From Niastella vici (GTDB lineage: Bacteria > Bacteroidota > Bacteroidia > Chitinophagales > Chitinophagaceae): 64,000 nucleotides of DNA. The DNA lies in contig NZ_LVYD01000050.1 of NCBI RefSeq assembly GCF_002077945.1, positions 62,001-126,000 of the forward strand, written 5' to 3'. Position numbers and translations under genes: made by a program. Each line of letters starts with the position of its first letter. The first letter of the stretch is position 1. Below, piece by piece: positions 1 through 8,930 of this stretch. The notes beneath the pieces were generated by a model, which was not told the DNA's origin, ran no database searches, and saw only the letters and a program-made list of their open reading frames with translations.

Positions 1-1
1 G

Positions 2-1867
2 CTGAACAACCTGCGCATTGCCATCATGGCCCAGCTCATCAACAGCAACCTGGTGCCCATGCTTACTGAAAGCGGCATTACTGTTTCGCGGGGCGCGGGC
101 CGCGAACTGTACGCCCGGTTAAAACATAAATTATTACCCGCCGCACAGGACCCCAACGATTTTTTATACTTACTGAACCGCATCTTTTTCAGGCATACCG
201 ATTATGAGTGGGTTGAACAGCTGGGCCGCGAAAAATGGATGCATTTATTTCAGCTCATCGGACTTTCTTTTTCGGGTAATGAACCGGTGATCGTTAAACA
301 GGCCATTCTTTCCTTACAAATATTGAGCGCCCGCGTAGCGCAGTTGGGCTGGGAAAACGAGATCACGCATAATATACCTGCCCAATGGCAGCCACCCAAT
401 AATCCTTTTGCGGTGCAGCAACACCTGGTGTACCAGATAAAAGAATTAGTGCTGCGCCAAAATAAAACCAGGGAGGCAGTGCGCGAATTGACGGCTGCAT
501 TAGGCGAGGTGCTGGCCCATTGTTTCGAACTGGTTCAACATATTCGCAACGAAACGGCCGAAAAAGGCGCCAGCCTGTCGCAAACATTTATCCTGTTCCA
601 GATTGAACAGAAACTGAACCGCATGAGCCTGCTGCTCGATATTGCCGATGCCGATGAAAAGATCAACCTGGCAAGGTTCGCCAACCTGTTCATTGTTGTG
701 GTTCGCAATGAGAACAGGAAGAACAGTATCAGGGAATTCCTGTCACAAACTACCGGCTACCTGGCTTACCAGATAGCCGAGCACAAGGGAAAGAAAGGCA
801 GCAAATACATTACCTCCACACCGCTTGAATATTTTCAGATGATCGGCAGCGCCATGTGGGGCGGCCTTATCATTTGTTTTGTAGCCATTTTTAAAAACCT
901 GTTGACATTGCTGCACCTGGCGCCCTTCTGGAGCGGTTTTGTATACAGCATCAATTACAGTCTGGGTTTTGTAGCCATTGAAGAAACAAAGGCTACCCTT
1001 GCCACCAAACAACCGGCCTTCACCGCCAGCGCTGTCGCCAGTTCGTTAGACGCGCGTAAAAGCGATGAACCGCCTAACTTATATAACCTGGCCGTAACCG
1101 TATCGGAAGTAAGCCGCAGCCAGATCGCGTCTTTTATCGGCAACCTCATTGTGGTGTTTCCCGTCACTTACCTGCTGGCGTGGTTGTACGACCTGGCTAT
1201 TGGCCACCCGCTGGTGCAAGGCGAAAAGGCTGCTCAGTTATTGCAGGATCAGCACCCGGGTTACAGCCTTTCCCTGCTGTACGCCTGCAATACCGGGTTC
1301 TTTCTTTTTTTAAGCGGTATTATAGCCGGGTATGTACAAAACAAAATAAATTATGGGCGCATTGGCAAAAGGCTCACCGAGCACCCGGTGCTGCGCCTGT
1401 CGCTTCCACCAAACCGGTTGCAGAAAATAGCCAATTATGTAAACAAAAATGGGGGCAGCCTGGCCGGTAATATTGCTTTAGGTATTTTTCTGGGTACGGC
1501 CGGCATCCTGGGTAAAATATTTGGTATACCTTTCGATATCAGGCACATTACCATTTCGGCAGCCAACACTTCCTTAGGGGTGTATGGAGTAGGGTGGGCG
1601 CATCTCAATTACAGGTACCTGGCCAATGTGGTGGTGGGTGTGCTGGGCATCGGTTTTTTTAATTTCCTGGTGAGCTTTTCACTGGCCTTTATTGTAGCAG
1701 TACGGTCAAGGGGTATTCGCCTGAAGGATTACCCTGGTTTTTTACGCATCCTTTGGAAATATTTTCGCAATCATCCGCTTGATTTTATCAGGCCGCGGAA
1801 ATCCCGCAATAGGCGGGACCCGGGGCGGAACGGGCGATCAGAAACGGATATAAAAGAATCAGTATAA
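2..1867 (+). CDS. Gcr-family membrane protein ('site-specific recombinase', PF10136-like), 5' truncated by window edge
   Basis: The reading frame is open from base 2, ahead of the first ATG at 26, so the gene very probably starts upstream of the window. The visible part is about 620 residues. The N-terminal half is soluble and helical. From about residue 275 onward come several hydrophobic segments (roughly 275-300, 310-325, 370-392, 415-437, 478-500, 525-575), then a basic tail rich in Arg. The overall look matches the Gcr family, which is named site-specific recombinase after a gonococcal gene although these are multi-pass membrane proteins with no visible recombinase motif. I infer family membership from general resemblance only; the true role is unknown. 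A formimidoylglutamase-like gene follows 27 bp after the stop and may be co-transcribed. Confidence 0.6.
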   Translation: MNNLRIAIMAQLINSNLVPMLTESGITVSRGAGRELYARLKHKLLPAAQDPNDFLYLLNRIFFRHTDYEWVEQLGREKWMHLFQLIGLSFSGNEPVIVKQAILSLQILSARVAQLGWENEITHNIPAQWQPPNNPFAVQQHLVYQIKELVLRQNKTREAVRELTAALGEVLAHCFELVQHIRNETAEKGASLSQTFILFQIEQKLNRMSLLLDIADADEKINLARFANLFIVVVRNENRKNSIREFLSQTTGYLAYQIAEHKGKKGSKYITSTPLEYFQMIGSAMWGGLIICFVAIFKNLLTLLHLAPFWSGFVYSINYSLGFVAIEETKATLATKQPAFTASAVASSLDARKSDEPPNLYNLAVTVSEVSRSQIASFIGNLIVVFPVTYLLAWLYDLAIGHPLVQGEKAAQLLQDQHPGYSLSLLYACNTGFFLFLSGIIAGYVQNKINYGRIGKRLTEHPVLRLSLPPNRLQKIANYVNKNGGSLAGNIALGIFLGTAGILGKIFGIPFDIRHITISAANTSLGVYGVGWAHLNYRYLANVVVGVLGIGFFNFLVSFSLAFIVAVRSRGIRLKDYPGFLRILWKYFRNHPLDFIRPRKSRNRRDPGRNGRSETDIKESV

Positions 1868-1894
1868 TTACATCTTAAACTATTGACTATCTGT

Positions 1895-2953
1895 ATGAAA
1901 AATTTCAAGTTCTACAATAAGCACGATGTATTGAACCTTACCAGGATCCGGCGTTTTGAAACCAAATTAGGAGAAAGTGTGCAGGTGCTGCCCGACAAAA
2001 CCGCCTGGGAAACGGCTTTACAACAATCGCCGGCAAAGTATGTAGTGTTTGGAATTCCGGAAGACATTGGTATTCGCGCCAACCATGGCACCGGCGGGGC
2101 CGATTCGGCCTGGTTGCCCTTTCTGTCGGCTTTTTTAAACCTGCAAAGCAATGATTTTTTGAACGGAGAAGAACTGCTGTTACTGGGTCAGTTTAACTTC
2201 AGCGACGCCAGTGCGCTGATTGAACAGAATGCCTACAGCTATGAAGAAAAAGTGGATGCTTACCGGCATGCGGTTATCACCATCGATGATGAAGTGGAAG
2301 AACTCACCAGGATCATTACCACAATGGGCAAAATACCTATTGCTATTGGCGGTGGCCACAACAACGCCTACCCGCTGATAAAAGGTGCGGCCAAGGGCCT
2401 GCACAAAGCCGGTATTCTGCCCCTGGCCCAAATAAATTGTATCAACCTCGATGCCCATTCCGATTTCAGACCATCTGAAGGGCGGCACAGCGGCAACGGG
2501 TTCAGGTATGCTGAAGAAGACGGGTACCTGCAGAAATATTGTGTGGTAGGACTGCATGAAAATTACCTGCCGCAAAACGTTTGGCTCGATATCGTGAACA
2601 ATCCCTTCCTTGATTTCATTACGTATGAAGATATTTTCATTCTCGAGAAAAGGAATTTCATTCAGGCCGTAGCGCATGCCACCAACTTCACCGAAGAAAA
2701 TTATACCGGTATTGAGCTGGATATGGATTGTATTGAAAATACGTTGTCAAGCGCCATGACGCCCTCAGGCATTTCGCCCTTGCATGCCCGCCAGTATGTA
2801 ACGCTGGCAGCCCGCGAAAGCCAGGTTGCCTATTTACATATTTGTGAAGGCGCTACCCGCCTTACCGACGGCCGTACTAACGATACCACGGGTAAGCTCA
2901 TCAGTTACCTGGTAAGCGATTTTATAAAGGCGCATGAAGGAAATGGAGAATAG
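1895..2953 (+). CDS. Arginase/formimidoylglutamase family metallohydrolase
   Basis: A 352-residue ureohydrolase-fold enzyme. Mn-binding motifs are all present: GGGH with His155, DAHSD with Asp186, His188 and Asp190, and DMD with Asp276 and Asp278. Known members cleave guanidino or formimidoyl groups (arginine, agmatine, formimidoylglutamate). The length and the divergent N-terminal 60 residues fit Bacteroidota formimidoylglutamase (last step of histidine use) better than the shorter agmatinases, but substrate cannot be read from the sequence and no other hut gene is adjacent. The start is placed at the ATG at 1895 (MKNFKF); an in-frame TTG lies at 1883. An arginine decarboxylase occurs 16 kb away, so agmatinase is the main alternative. 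Confidence 0.8.
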   Translation: MKNFKFYNKHDVLNLTRIRRFETKLGESVQVLPDKTAWETALQQSPAKYVVFGIPEDIGIRANHGTGGADSAWLPFLSAFLNLQSNDFLNGEELLLLGQFNFSDASALIEQNAYSYEEKVDAYRHAVITIDDEVEELTRIITTMGKIPIAIGGGHNNAYPLIKGAAKGLHKAGILPLAQINCINLDAHSDFRPSEGRHSGNGFRYAEEDGYLQKYCVVGLHENYLPQNVWLDIVNNPFLDFITYEDIFILEKRNFIQAVAHATNFTEENYTGIELDMDCIENTLSSAMTPSGISPLHARQYVTLAARESQVAYLHICEGATRLTDGRTNDTTGKLISYLVSDFIKAHEGNGE

Positions 2954-2962
2954 ACCGTTTTA

Positions 2963-5212
2963 TCAGAAAGGAATGCCCAGGTTAATATACCACTGTAATT
3001 TTTTTGTTTGATCGCAATACATGGTGCTCATTTCAAGCGGGCCCAGGGCAAAGTTATAGGTATAGGTCAACGAGTAACCCGACAAAAAATCGGGGTTTTG
3101 AAAGAAGTCGCTCCGGGTGATAAAATTAGTGAACAGTACGTTGGCCTTACCCGTAACGTAGTTATTGGGAAATAACATTACCCGAAGCCCGCCCTGAAGC
3201 ATGGCCACAGCAGGCGTATACAGGGTGCCTTCCTGCAAACCGGCAAAGGTGATCTGGTTGCGATACAATTTGGTTAACCCGCCGATCACAAACTCATTCA
3301 GCACATTTCGTTTATAATTGAAATTGATACCACCCTGGCCATTCAGCAACAAGGTAGCGCGGCGGCCAAACGGGATATAACTTTCCACATCGAGTGAGGT
3401 GCGTAAATAGGGATAGGTGCTGAACTTAGTTGAGTCAGGATCGGAGAGGGGCTCCCCATTTGACAGAAAATTGAGTTTGGGATGTTGCTCAAAAACATGG
3501 CCGGCCTCCCCGTACACTTTTACTCCTTTTTTGGGTAATATGGCCCGGTCGAGCGAATTATACGCAACAAACCCATACACAGTATTGAAACTGTTGCTTC
3601 CTTTTAATTCTATTCCTTTTGAGATCTTCGGGGTGTAATGCACCCATTCGAACCGGTGACCAATTCCAGTAGAAAAACTGCGGGAGGGCGAAAACTGAAA
3701 GCGTTCGCCAAATTTGAAAAAGTTTTGTTTATATAATCCGTCCTGTTTGTATTGATCGTAGGTGTTCACATCAAACCGGTCGAACTGGGTTTCGGCCACC
3801 AACGCGAAATTTTTTAACCGCCCCAGGTATTGCAGGTGTTCGCCCCTGATGCGGAAACTTTCCCCGATATTGACAGTGACCAGGCTGCGGGAATTAGTGA
3901 TGAAAAAATTTCGGGCAGTAAGATTAACAATAACACCTATACCGGTAAACCGGTTATAATGAATGCCGAGTTTGGCAAAGGTGAACGGGTTTTCGGTTAC
4001 GTCGAACACGATCTTGCTGGTGCCATCGGGTTGCGGAACCAGGGAATAGATGATGCGGCTGTAATACCGCGTACCATACGCCTGGCGCACCATGTTCGAC
4101 AGGTTCTTTGCCGTATAGGATTTGTTCAATTCCAGGTCCATGGTGTGTACAAAGAATTCTTTCGAAGTTCTGTCGACACCGTTTACTTCATACGATGAAA
4201 TGATGGCCGAGCTTACAAGTGGCAACCGGTTTATTTTTAGCGTATCAGGACCATACAGGGCATTCAGCGAATCGGCCAGTTTTTTAAAGCGGGGATATAA
4301 TTTCCGTCCTACCTCGATCCCTGTGTCTAAAATGGCGTTCCCATCGCCAAAACTGCCCATATTGAATCTTTCCATTTTAAATGGAATATAAATATCGCAT
4401 TGGGGCACTTCGGTTTTGGCATCTTCAGCTTCCCTGAAAAATGCGATCTGCAATAAGATCTGCAAGGCATTGCGTACTCTTTCAGAAGGTAACAGTCCGC
4501 TGGCCACATTACTGCCAATGACAATATCGGCGCCCATTTCTTTTACGTCGCGTACGGGAAAATTGCGTACAATACCGCCATCGACCATGCGCTTGCCGTT
4601 AAAATCAACTGCTGTAAATACCGAGGGAATGGCCATACTGGAGCGGATAGCCGAGACTATTTCTCCTTCCTTCATTACAATGGCTTCGCCATTGCCCACA
4701 TCGGTACCTATGCAACGGAATGGAATGCTGAACCGGGAAAAATCTTTTTGCTGATGTACCGGGAAATACAATTCAGAGAATTTGAGCCAGAGTTCCTGCC
4801 CCTGCAGCAACCCGCTGGGCAGGCGGAATTTGTTTTTTTGCCAGGGCAGTTCTACCACATACTTTGAATACTCATCTTTTTCTTCCAGGAAAATGCTGCG
4901 CAGGGAGCTCTGGTTGCTCAGCAGCAGGTCCCAGTCGATGGAGCGGGTAATTTTTTCGATACTGTCGGCCGAATAACCAATGGCATACAAACTGCCAATG
5001 ATACTGCCCATACTGGTACCGGTTATATAATCAACGTTCAGTCCGGCGCTGTCAATAGCTTTCAGGATGCCGATATGCGCCAGTCCTTTGGCGCCGCCGC
5101 CACTGAGCGTTAACCCTATCTTGGGGCGATGGGCCGGTGGCTGCGCCATAGCCGTTTGAACCAGTAAAAACAACCAAACCAAAGCCGGTTTGTACAATTT
5201 GATTACTACCAT
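2963..5212 (-). CDS. Patatin-like phospholipase with POTRA and BamA-like beta-barrel
   Basis: A 749-residue secreted protein with an N-terminal signal peptide ending near AMAQ (residue 24). The patatin domain spans about 30-330: oxyanion loop SGGGAKG (37-43), nucleophile elbow GTSMG with Ser67, and the second dyad residue Asp211 in DGG. A POTRA-like segment (about 335-415) and a C-terminal 16-strand-type barrel (about 415-749, ending in an aromatic residue, GIPF) follow. This is the PlpD-like (type Vd) architecture: the barrel anchors the lipase in the outer membrane. The likely activity is lipid acyl hydrolysis; lipid substrate is unknown. It is last of a minus-strand group after the ABC-F and GNAT genes, with about 200 bp and a repeat hairpin between it and the GNAT gene. 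Confidence 0.88.
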   Translation of the reverse strand: MVVIKLYKPALVWLFLLVQTAMAQPPAHRPKIGLTLSGGGAKGLAHIGILKAIDSAGLNVDYITGTSMGSIIGSLYAIGYSADSIEKITRSIDWDLLLSNQSSLRSIFLEEKDEYSKYVVELPWQKNKFRLPSGLLQGQELWLKFSELYFPVHQQKDFSRFSIPFRCIGTDVGNGEAIVMKEGEIVSAIRSSMAIPSVFTAVDFNGKRMVDGGIVRNFPVRDVKEMGADIVIGSNVASGLLPSERVRNALQILLQIAFFREAEDAKTEVPQCDIYIPFKMERFNMGSFGDGNAILDTGIEVGRKLYPRFKKLADSLNALYGPDTLKINRLPLVSSAIISSYEVNGVDRTSKEFFVHTMDLELNKSYTAKNLSNMVRQAYGTRYYSRIIYSLVPQPDGTSKIVFDVTENPFTFAKLGIHYNRFTGIGVIVNLTARNFFITNSRSLVTVNIGESFRIRGEHLQYLGRLKNFALVAETQFDRFDVNTYDQYKQDGLYKQNFFKFGERFQFSPSRSFSTGIGHRFEWVHYTPKISKGIELKGSNSFNTVYGFVAYNSLDRAILPKKGVKVYGEAGHVFEQHPKLNFLSNGEPLSDPDSTKFSTYPYLRTSLDVESYIPFGRRATLLLNGQGGINFNYKRNVLNEFVIGGLTKLYRNQITFAGLQEGTLYTPAVAMLQGGLRVMLFPNNYVTGKANVLFTNFITRSDFFQNPDFLSGYSLTYTYNFALGPLEMSTMYCDQTKKLQWYINLGIPF

Positions 5213-5340
5213 CTGTTACCCCCACAATTGATTTCGGGAATGGGCGAAATGTTGCACGTTGGGAAAATCCTGTCAAAATAGCTGATAAGTTCCTGAAATT
5301 TGTTGGCAAAATCTTAAATCTTCTAAAATCCGATGGATTT

Positions 5341-5412
5341 AGAGATTTTTCGATTTCGGGATTTTGGGATTTCAAATCACAAGGTCTCTACATCTCAAAA
5401 TCACAAATCTCA
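5341..5412. repeat. Word repeat (GATTTTGG-type) with inverted arm at the GNAT stop codon
   Basis: The left arm (5341-5373) repeats GATTT words about every 7-8 bp. The right arm (5390-5412) carries the complementary AAATC/ATCTC words and includes the TGA stop of the GNAT gene (5410-5412). Read on the minus strand the arms can form an imperfect hairpin directly after the GNAT coding region. Confidence 0.5.
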
Positions 5413-5853
5413 ATGCAATTCAAAAAGGCAATTCATTTCAACATCATCAATCAGGGCGCCCATTTTTCTATAGAATGCAATGGCCGGCTTATTCCAGTTG
5501 GAAACCTGCCAGCGAACTTTTACGCATTTTGTTGCCCCGGCATGGTCGATAACCGTTTGTAACAACCGGGTACCGATGGCCTGCCCGCGGGCCGATTCAA
5601 CCACATACAGATCGTCGAGATACAGCGCTTTGCCTGTCCAGGAGAAATAAGCGAAGAAAAAGGCCGCATAACCAACGATTTTGTTCTTTTCATCTACAGC
5701 AACAAAACACTGGAACAAATTGTTGTCGGCTTTCATTTGTTCTACAGAATTTGTTACCCTTTCCGGTGTTTTTTGAAAAAGTGCGAATTGATGAATAAGC
5801 TCAACGATCGCCGGGTAATCGGCTTCAGTGCCTTTACGGATAGTGATATTCAT
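5410..5853 (-). CDS. GNAT-family N-acetyltransferase
   Basis: A 147-residue single-domain GNAT protein. The acetyl-CoA binding motif A is visible as the strand YLDDLYVV followed by ESARGQAIGTRLL (about residues 79-100), matching the R/Q-x-x-G-x-G/A loop. The C-terminal segment NKPAIAFYRKMGA is the usual motif B helix. It resembles the diamine/spermidine acetyltransferase-like group of small GNATs, but the acceptor cannot be told from the sequence. The start is the ATG at 5853 (MNITIRKGTEAD), typical for this family. It sits between the ABC-F gene and the patatin gene on the same strand, with repeat hairpins in both flanking spacers. Confidence 0.85.
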   Translation of the reverse strand: MNITIRKGTEADYPAIVELIHQFALFQKTPERVTNSVEQMKADNNLFQCFVAVDEKNKIVGYAAFFFAYFSWTGKALYLDDLYVVESARGQAIGTRLLQTVIDHAGATKCVKVRWQVSNWNKPAIAFYRKMGALIDDVEMNCLFELH

Positions 5854-5873
5854 GGGATGGTTTTTTAAGGGGG

Positions 5874-5976
5874 GATGAGTAGGATGTAAGAAGTTCCCGA
5901 TATTTGAGACTCAAAACAAATAGCGAGGCTTGGTATTCAAACTCTTCTTACTTCTTACCTCCTTCTTCCTACTTCA
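5874..5976. repeat. GAAGTAG heptad inverted repeat, copy 1
   Basis: The left arm (5874-5894) holds GAGTAGG/ATGTAAG words. The right arm (5943-5976) holds repeated CTTCTTA and CTTCCTA words, the reverse complement of the same theme. The right arm covers the TGA stop codon of the ABC-F gene (5974-5976). Four more copies lie at 12211, 35776, 45902 and 50402. Confidence 0.65.
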
Positions 5977-8010
5977 TGATTTCGACTCCAGCTCCATTAT
6001 TTTCTCAAACACTTCTTCGTATTGTTTGTTCAACCGCAGCAATTCATCACTCACTTTTTTATAATCCGTTTCTGTTTGCACGAACTTGTTCCGGTCGGCA
6101 TAAGTATCGGGCGCCGTCAGCTGCGCTTCGAGGGTTGTTTTCTGCTGGTTCAGCTTCGCAATGTTTTCTTCCAGTTGCTGAAACAGCCGTTGTTGTTTCT
6201 GCAATTCCTTCTTCAGCTCTTTATTGATAGGTCCCTGGGGTTTGAACTCGGGTACGGGTGGTTTGCTTTCTACCACCGGTTCCGGCTTTTTTACCACCTC
6301 TGCCTTCTTTACTTCTTCTTCCGGCTTCTGGTTTTTGGCTTCAGCCTTCCTGCTTCCGTTTTCCGCCTTCTCCCCATCGGTTCTCGCCTTTTGCCGTTCT
6401 TTCCATTCTCCCCATTCTTCGTATCCGCCGTCAAAGGTTTTGATCTTGTGGTTATCGATCTCCCAAATGGTATTGGCCACTTTCGAAACAAAATAGCGGT
6501 CGTGGCTTACCAGTATCAGGCTGCCTTCGTATTTGTTCAATGCTTCTATCAATAACTCTACGGAATGAATATCCAGGTGGTTGGTAGGCTCATCGAGCAT
6601 CAGGAAATTAGCTTTGCTGATGATGGTCTTGGCCAATGCCACCCTGGCTTTTTCGCCTCCGCTCAGTACTTTGATCTTTTTATCGATATCATCGCCGCCA
6701 AATAAAAAACAGCCGAGCAGGGTACGCAGTTCCTGTTCGGTTTTCTGACTGCCAGCCGATTTCATTTCATCGAGGAGGGTATTGTTCACATCCAGCGCTT
6801 CGAGCTGGTGCTGGGCGTAAAAGCTTTCTTCCACATTGTGGCCCCATTTGCGATCACCGGTATACGATTCGGCGCCGGCAATAATGCGCAGCAGGGTCGA
6901 TTTTCCTTTACCGTTGGCGCCAATGAGGGCGATCTTATCGCCGCGGTTTATTTCGGCCCCTGTATCTTCTACAATGGTGTTATCGCCAAACTTCTTGGTT
7001 ATATGTTTTAATTCGCACAGTACTTTACCAGGTGTTTTATCAACCTGGAAGTTGATGCGGATGTTGGGCCGTTCAATGGCCACATCTTCAATACGGTCGA
7101 GCCTTTCAAGGCGCTTCATGGCGCTTTGGGCGGCAGCCGCTTTACTGGCTTTTGCCTTGAACCGTTCAATAAAACGTTCCTGCTGACGAATATAATCCTG
7201 CTGGTTCTCGAACGCACGTTGCTGCAGCTCTACCCGTTGTACTTTCTCCACTTCGTAATAGGAGTAATTGCCACTGTAAACATGCAGTTGCCGCTGGTAA
7301 ACCTCTACAATTTTGGTTACCATACGGTCGAGGAAATATTTATCGTGACTCACGATCACCACCGAACCCTGGTAATGGATCAGGTATTTTTCGAGCCATT
7401 CAATAGAGGGCAGGTCAAGGTGGTTGGTAGGCTCATCGAGCAACAACAGGTCGGGTGCCTGCAGGATCATTTTTGCCAGCAGCACCCGCATACGCCAGCC
7501 GCCACTGAATTCGCGGTAGGGGCGTTGCAGATCTGCATTGGAAAAACCGAGGCCCTGCAATACTTCTTCTGTTTTGTGATGGATATTATAACCGCCCAGC
7601 GTTTCGAGCTCGTGTAATTTGTCGGAATATTTATGCAATAGTACTTCCTGTTCGGCATCGCTCATGCCGCTGTTGTGGGAGTTTTCCAGTTCTTTACCCA
7701 GTTCCTCGATCTCCTTTTCCAGTTGCAGCACCCGTTCAAAGGCCCCCAGCGCCACCTGCAAAATAGAATCGTGGGTATCAAAACTCAGGAGGTCCTGGTG
7801 TAAATAGCCAATGGATGTACCGCGGCTGCGTTCAACCGTACCAGCCGAGGGCTGGTACTGGCCCACCAATAATTTCAATAAAGTCGATTTTCCGGTCCCA
7901 TTATAGCCAATTAATCCAATTCGTTCATTGGGTTGAATATGCCAGGTGGCATCTTCTACAATTGCACGGGCTCCAAACTCAAAAGTTACGTTCGTTAATC
8001 CTGCCAGCAT
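5974..8010 (-). CDS. ABC-F family ATP-binding protein
   Basis: A 678-residue soluble ABC-F ATPase with two fused nucleotide-binding domains and no membrane segment. NBD1 has Walker A GYNGTGKST (about 35-43), signature FSGGW and Walker B LLLLDEPTNHLD. NBD2 has Walker A GANGKGKST, signature LSGGEKARVALAKT and Walker B LMLDEPTNHLD. A charged Lys/Glu/Pro-rich linker (about 545-605) precedes a C-terminal coiled coil (about 605-675), as in Uup/YheS types. ABC-F proteins act on the ribosome E site in translation rescue or antibiotic protection; which subtype this is cannot be decided. The start MLAGLTNVTF is standard. It is first in a minus-strand group with the GNAT and patatin genes. Confidence 0.93.
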   Translation of the reverse strand: MLAGLTNVTFEFGARAIVEDATWHIQPNERIGLIGYNGTGKSTLLKLLVGQYQPSAGTVERSRGTSIGYLHQDLLSFDTHDSILQVALGAFERVLQLEKEIEELGKELENSHNSGMSDAEQEVLLHKYSDKLHELETLGGYNIHHKTEEVLQGLGFSNADLQRPYREFSGGWRMRVLLAKMILQAPDLLLLDEPTNHLDLPSIEWLEKYLIHYQGSVVIVSHDKYFLDRMVTKIVEVYQRQLHVYSGNYSYYEVEKVQRVELQQRAFENQQDYIRQQERFIERFKAKASKAAAAQSAMKRLERLDRIEDVAIERPNIRINFQVDKTPGKVLCELKHITKKFGDNTIVEDTGAEINRGDKIALIGANGKGKSTLLRIIAGAESYTGDRKWGHNVEESFYAQHQLEALDVNNTLLDEMKSAGSQKTEQELRTLLGCFLFGGDDIDKKIKVLSGGEKARVALAKTIISKANFLMLDEPTNHLDIHSVELLIEALNKYEGSLILVSHDRYFVSKVANTIWEIDNHKIKTFDGGYEEWGEWKERQKARTDGEKAENGSRKAEAKNQKPEEEVKKAEVVKKPEPVVESKPPVPEFKPQGPINKELKKELQKQQRLFQQLEENIAKLNQQKTTLEAQLTAPDTYADRNKFVQTETDYKKVSDELLRLNKQYEEVFEKIMELESKS

Positions 8011-8267
8011 AAGTTTACATCAAAATGATCTGCAAAAGTAGTACAAATCGGGGGGTAAAGGAAGGGATTGGCAAAAGTTGACAGTGAGAAAAAAAACTGG
8101 CCTCAATTTATACCAAAACACCTGTATATGAGCCAGTAATGTAAGGTTATTCTTTTATCTTTGGAATATAAAAACACCCTAAAGTGCCCTTCAGGGAAAA
8201 TTTCGGCAAGATTATTTCGGTAGGGATGTCTGCCACCCCGGATCCGTAACACGTAAATTGTAAAAGG

Positions 8268-8876
8268 ATGAAAAAAATTGTAATCGTAGTTATTATTGTT
8301 GCTGCTATTATTTTGGTTGCCCGGCCCTTTTTTTGCAACAGTGACGGTAAACTGAATGATAAAGCTGCCGAAGAAACCAAACAACAGCCCTTATCGATCT
8401 CTCAAAATACCGATGTTTTTAAGCAGTCGTTCACCCAATTACTCAATGCATACAATTCGCTGAAAGATGCCCTGGTAGCCAGTGATACCGCAAAAGCATC
8501 AGCAGCCGCCCTTTCTTTGAAGGCAGCCGTCGATAGCCTGAAGGTGAATGAGATCAAGGGCGACAGTACCGGTGTAATAAAAGAAACTGCCCAAACCTTT
8601 ACCAGCACCATAACCGGTTCGGCACAGGCCCTGGCAGCAGAAAAAGATCTGAAAAATAAACGGAATGAATTTGCAATAATAGCCGATGCCATTTGGAGCC
8701 TTGCCCGTACAGTGCGGTACAGCAGTCAAAAGTTATACTGGGAATATTGCCCCATGGCTTTTGACCAAAAAGGCGCCTACTGGATCAGTTATGAACGGGA
8801 GATCAAAAATCCCTACTTCGGTAGTCAAATGATGAATTGCGGATCTGTAGAGGATTCACTCGATTATTCGAAGTAG
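8268..8876 (+). CDS. DUF3347-like exported protein
   Basis: A 202-residue protein with an N-terminal hydrophobic segment (residues 4-19), so secreted or inner-membrane anchored. The region from about 50 to 197 matches what I know of DUF3347: a helical stretch (LLNAYNSLKDALVASDT), then LARTV, YWEYCPMAF, KGAYWISYEREIKNPYFG and MNCGSVED near the end. In this family the CPMA and C-G motifs, found in CusB-like and other metal-related proteins of Bacteroidota, are thought to bind metal. Cys at the CPM and MNC positions are both kept. A TAnnTTTG-like box (TATCTTTG, 8156-8163) lies upstream. A TonB-dependent receptor follows 54 bp later and may be functionally linked, for example in metal uptake or export (inference). 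Confidence 0.75.
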   Translation: MKKIVIVVIIVAAIILVARPFFCNSDGKLNDKAAEETKQQPLSISQNTDVFKQSFTQLLNAYNSLKDALVASDTAKASAAALSLKAAVDSLKVNEIKGDSTGVIKETAQTFTSTITGSAQALAAEKDLKNKRNEFAIIADAIWSLARTVRYSSQKLYWEYCPMAFDQKGAYWISYEREIKNPYFGSQMMNCGSVEDSLDYSK

Positions 8877-8930
8877 CGGCCTGATGATACCGGTAGTCTT
8901 CCTGTTCACGAAAATGGAAATTGCTGCCCA

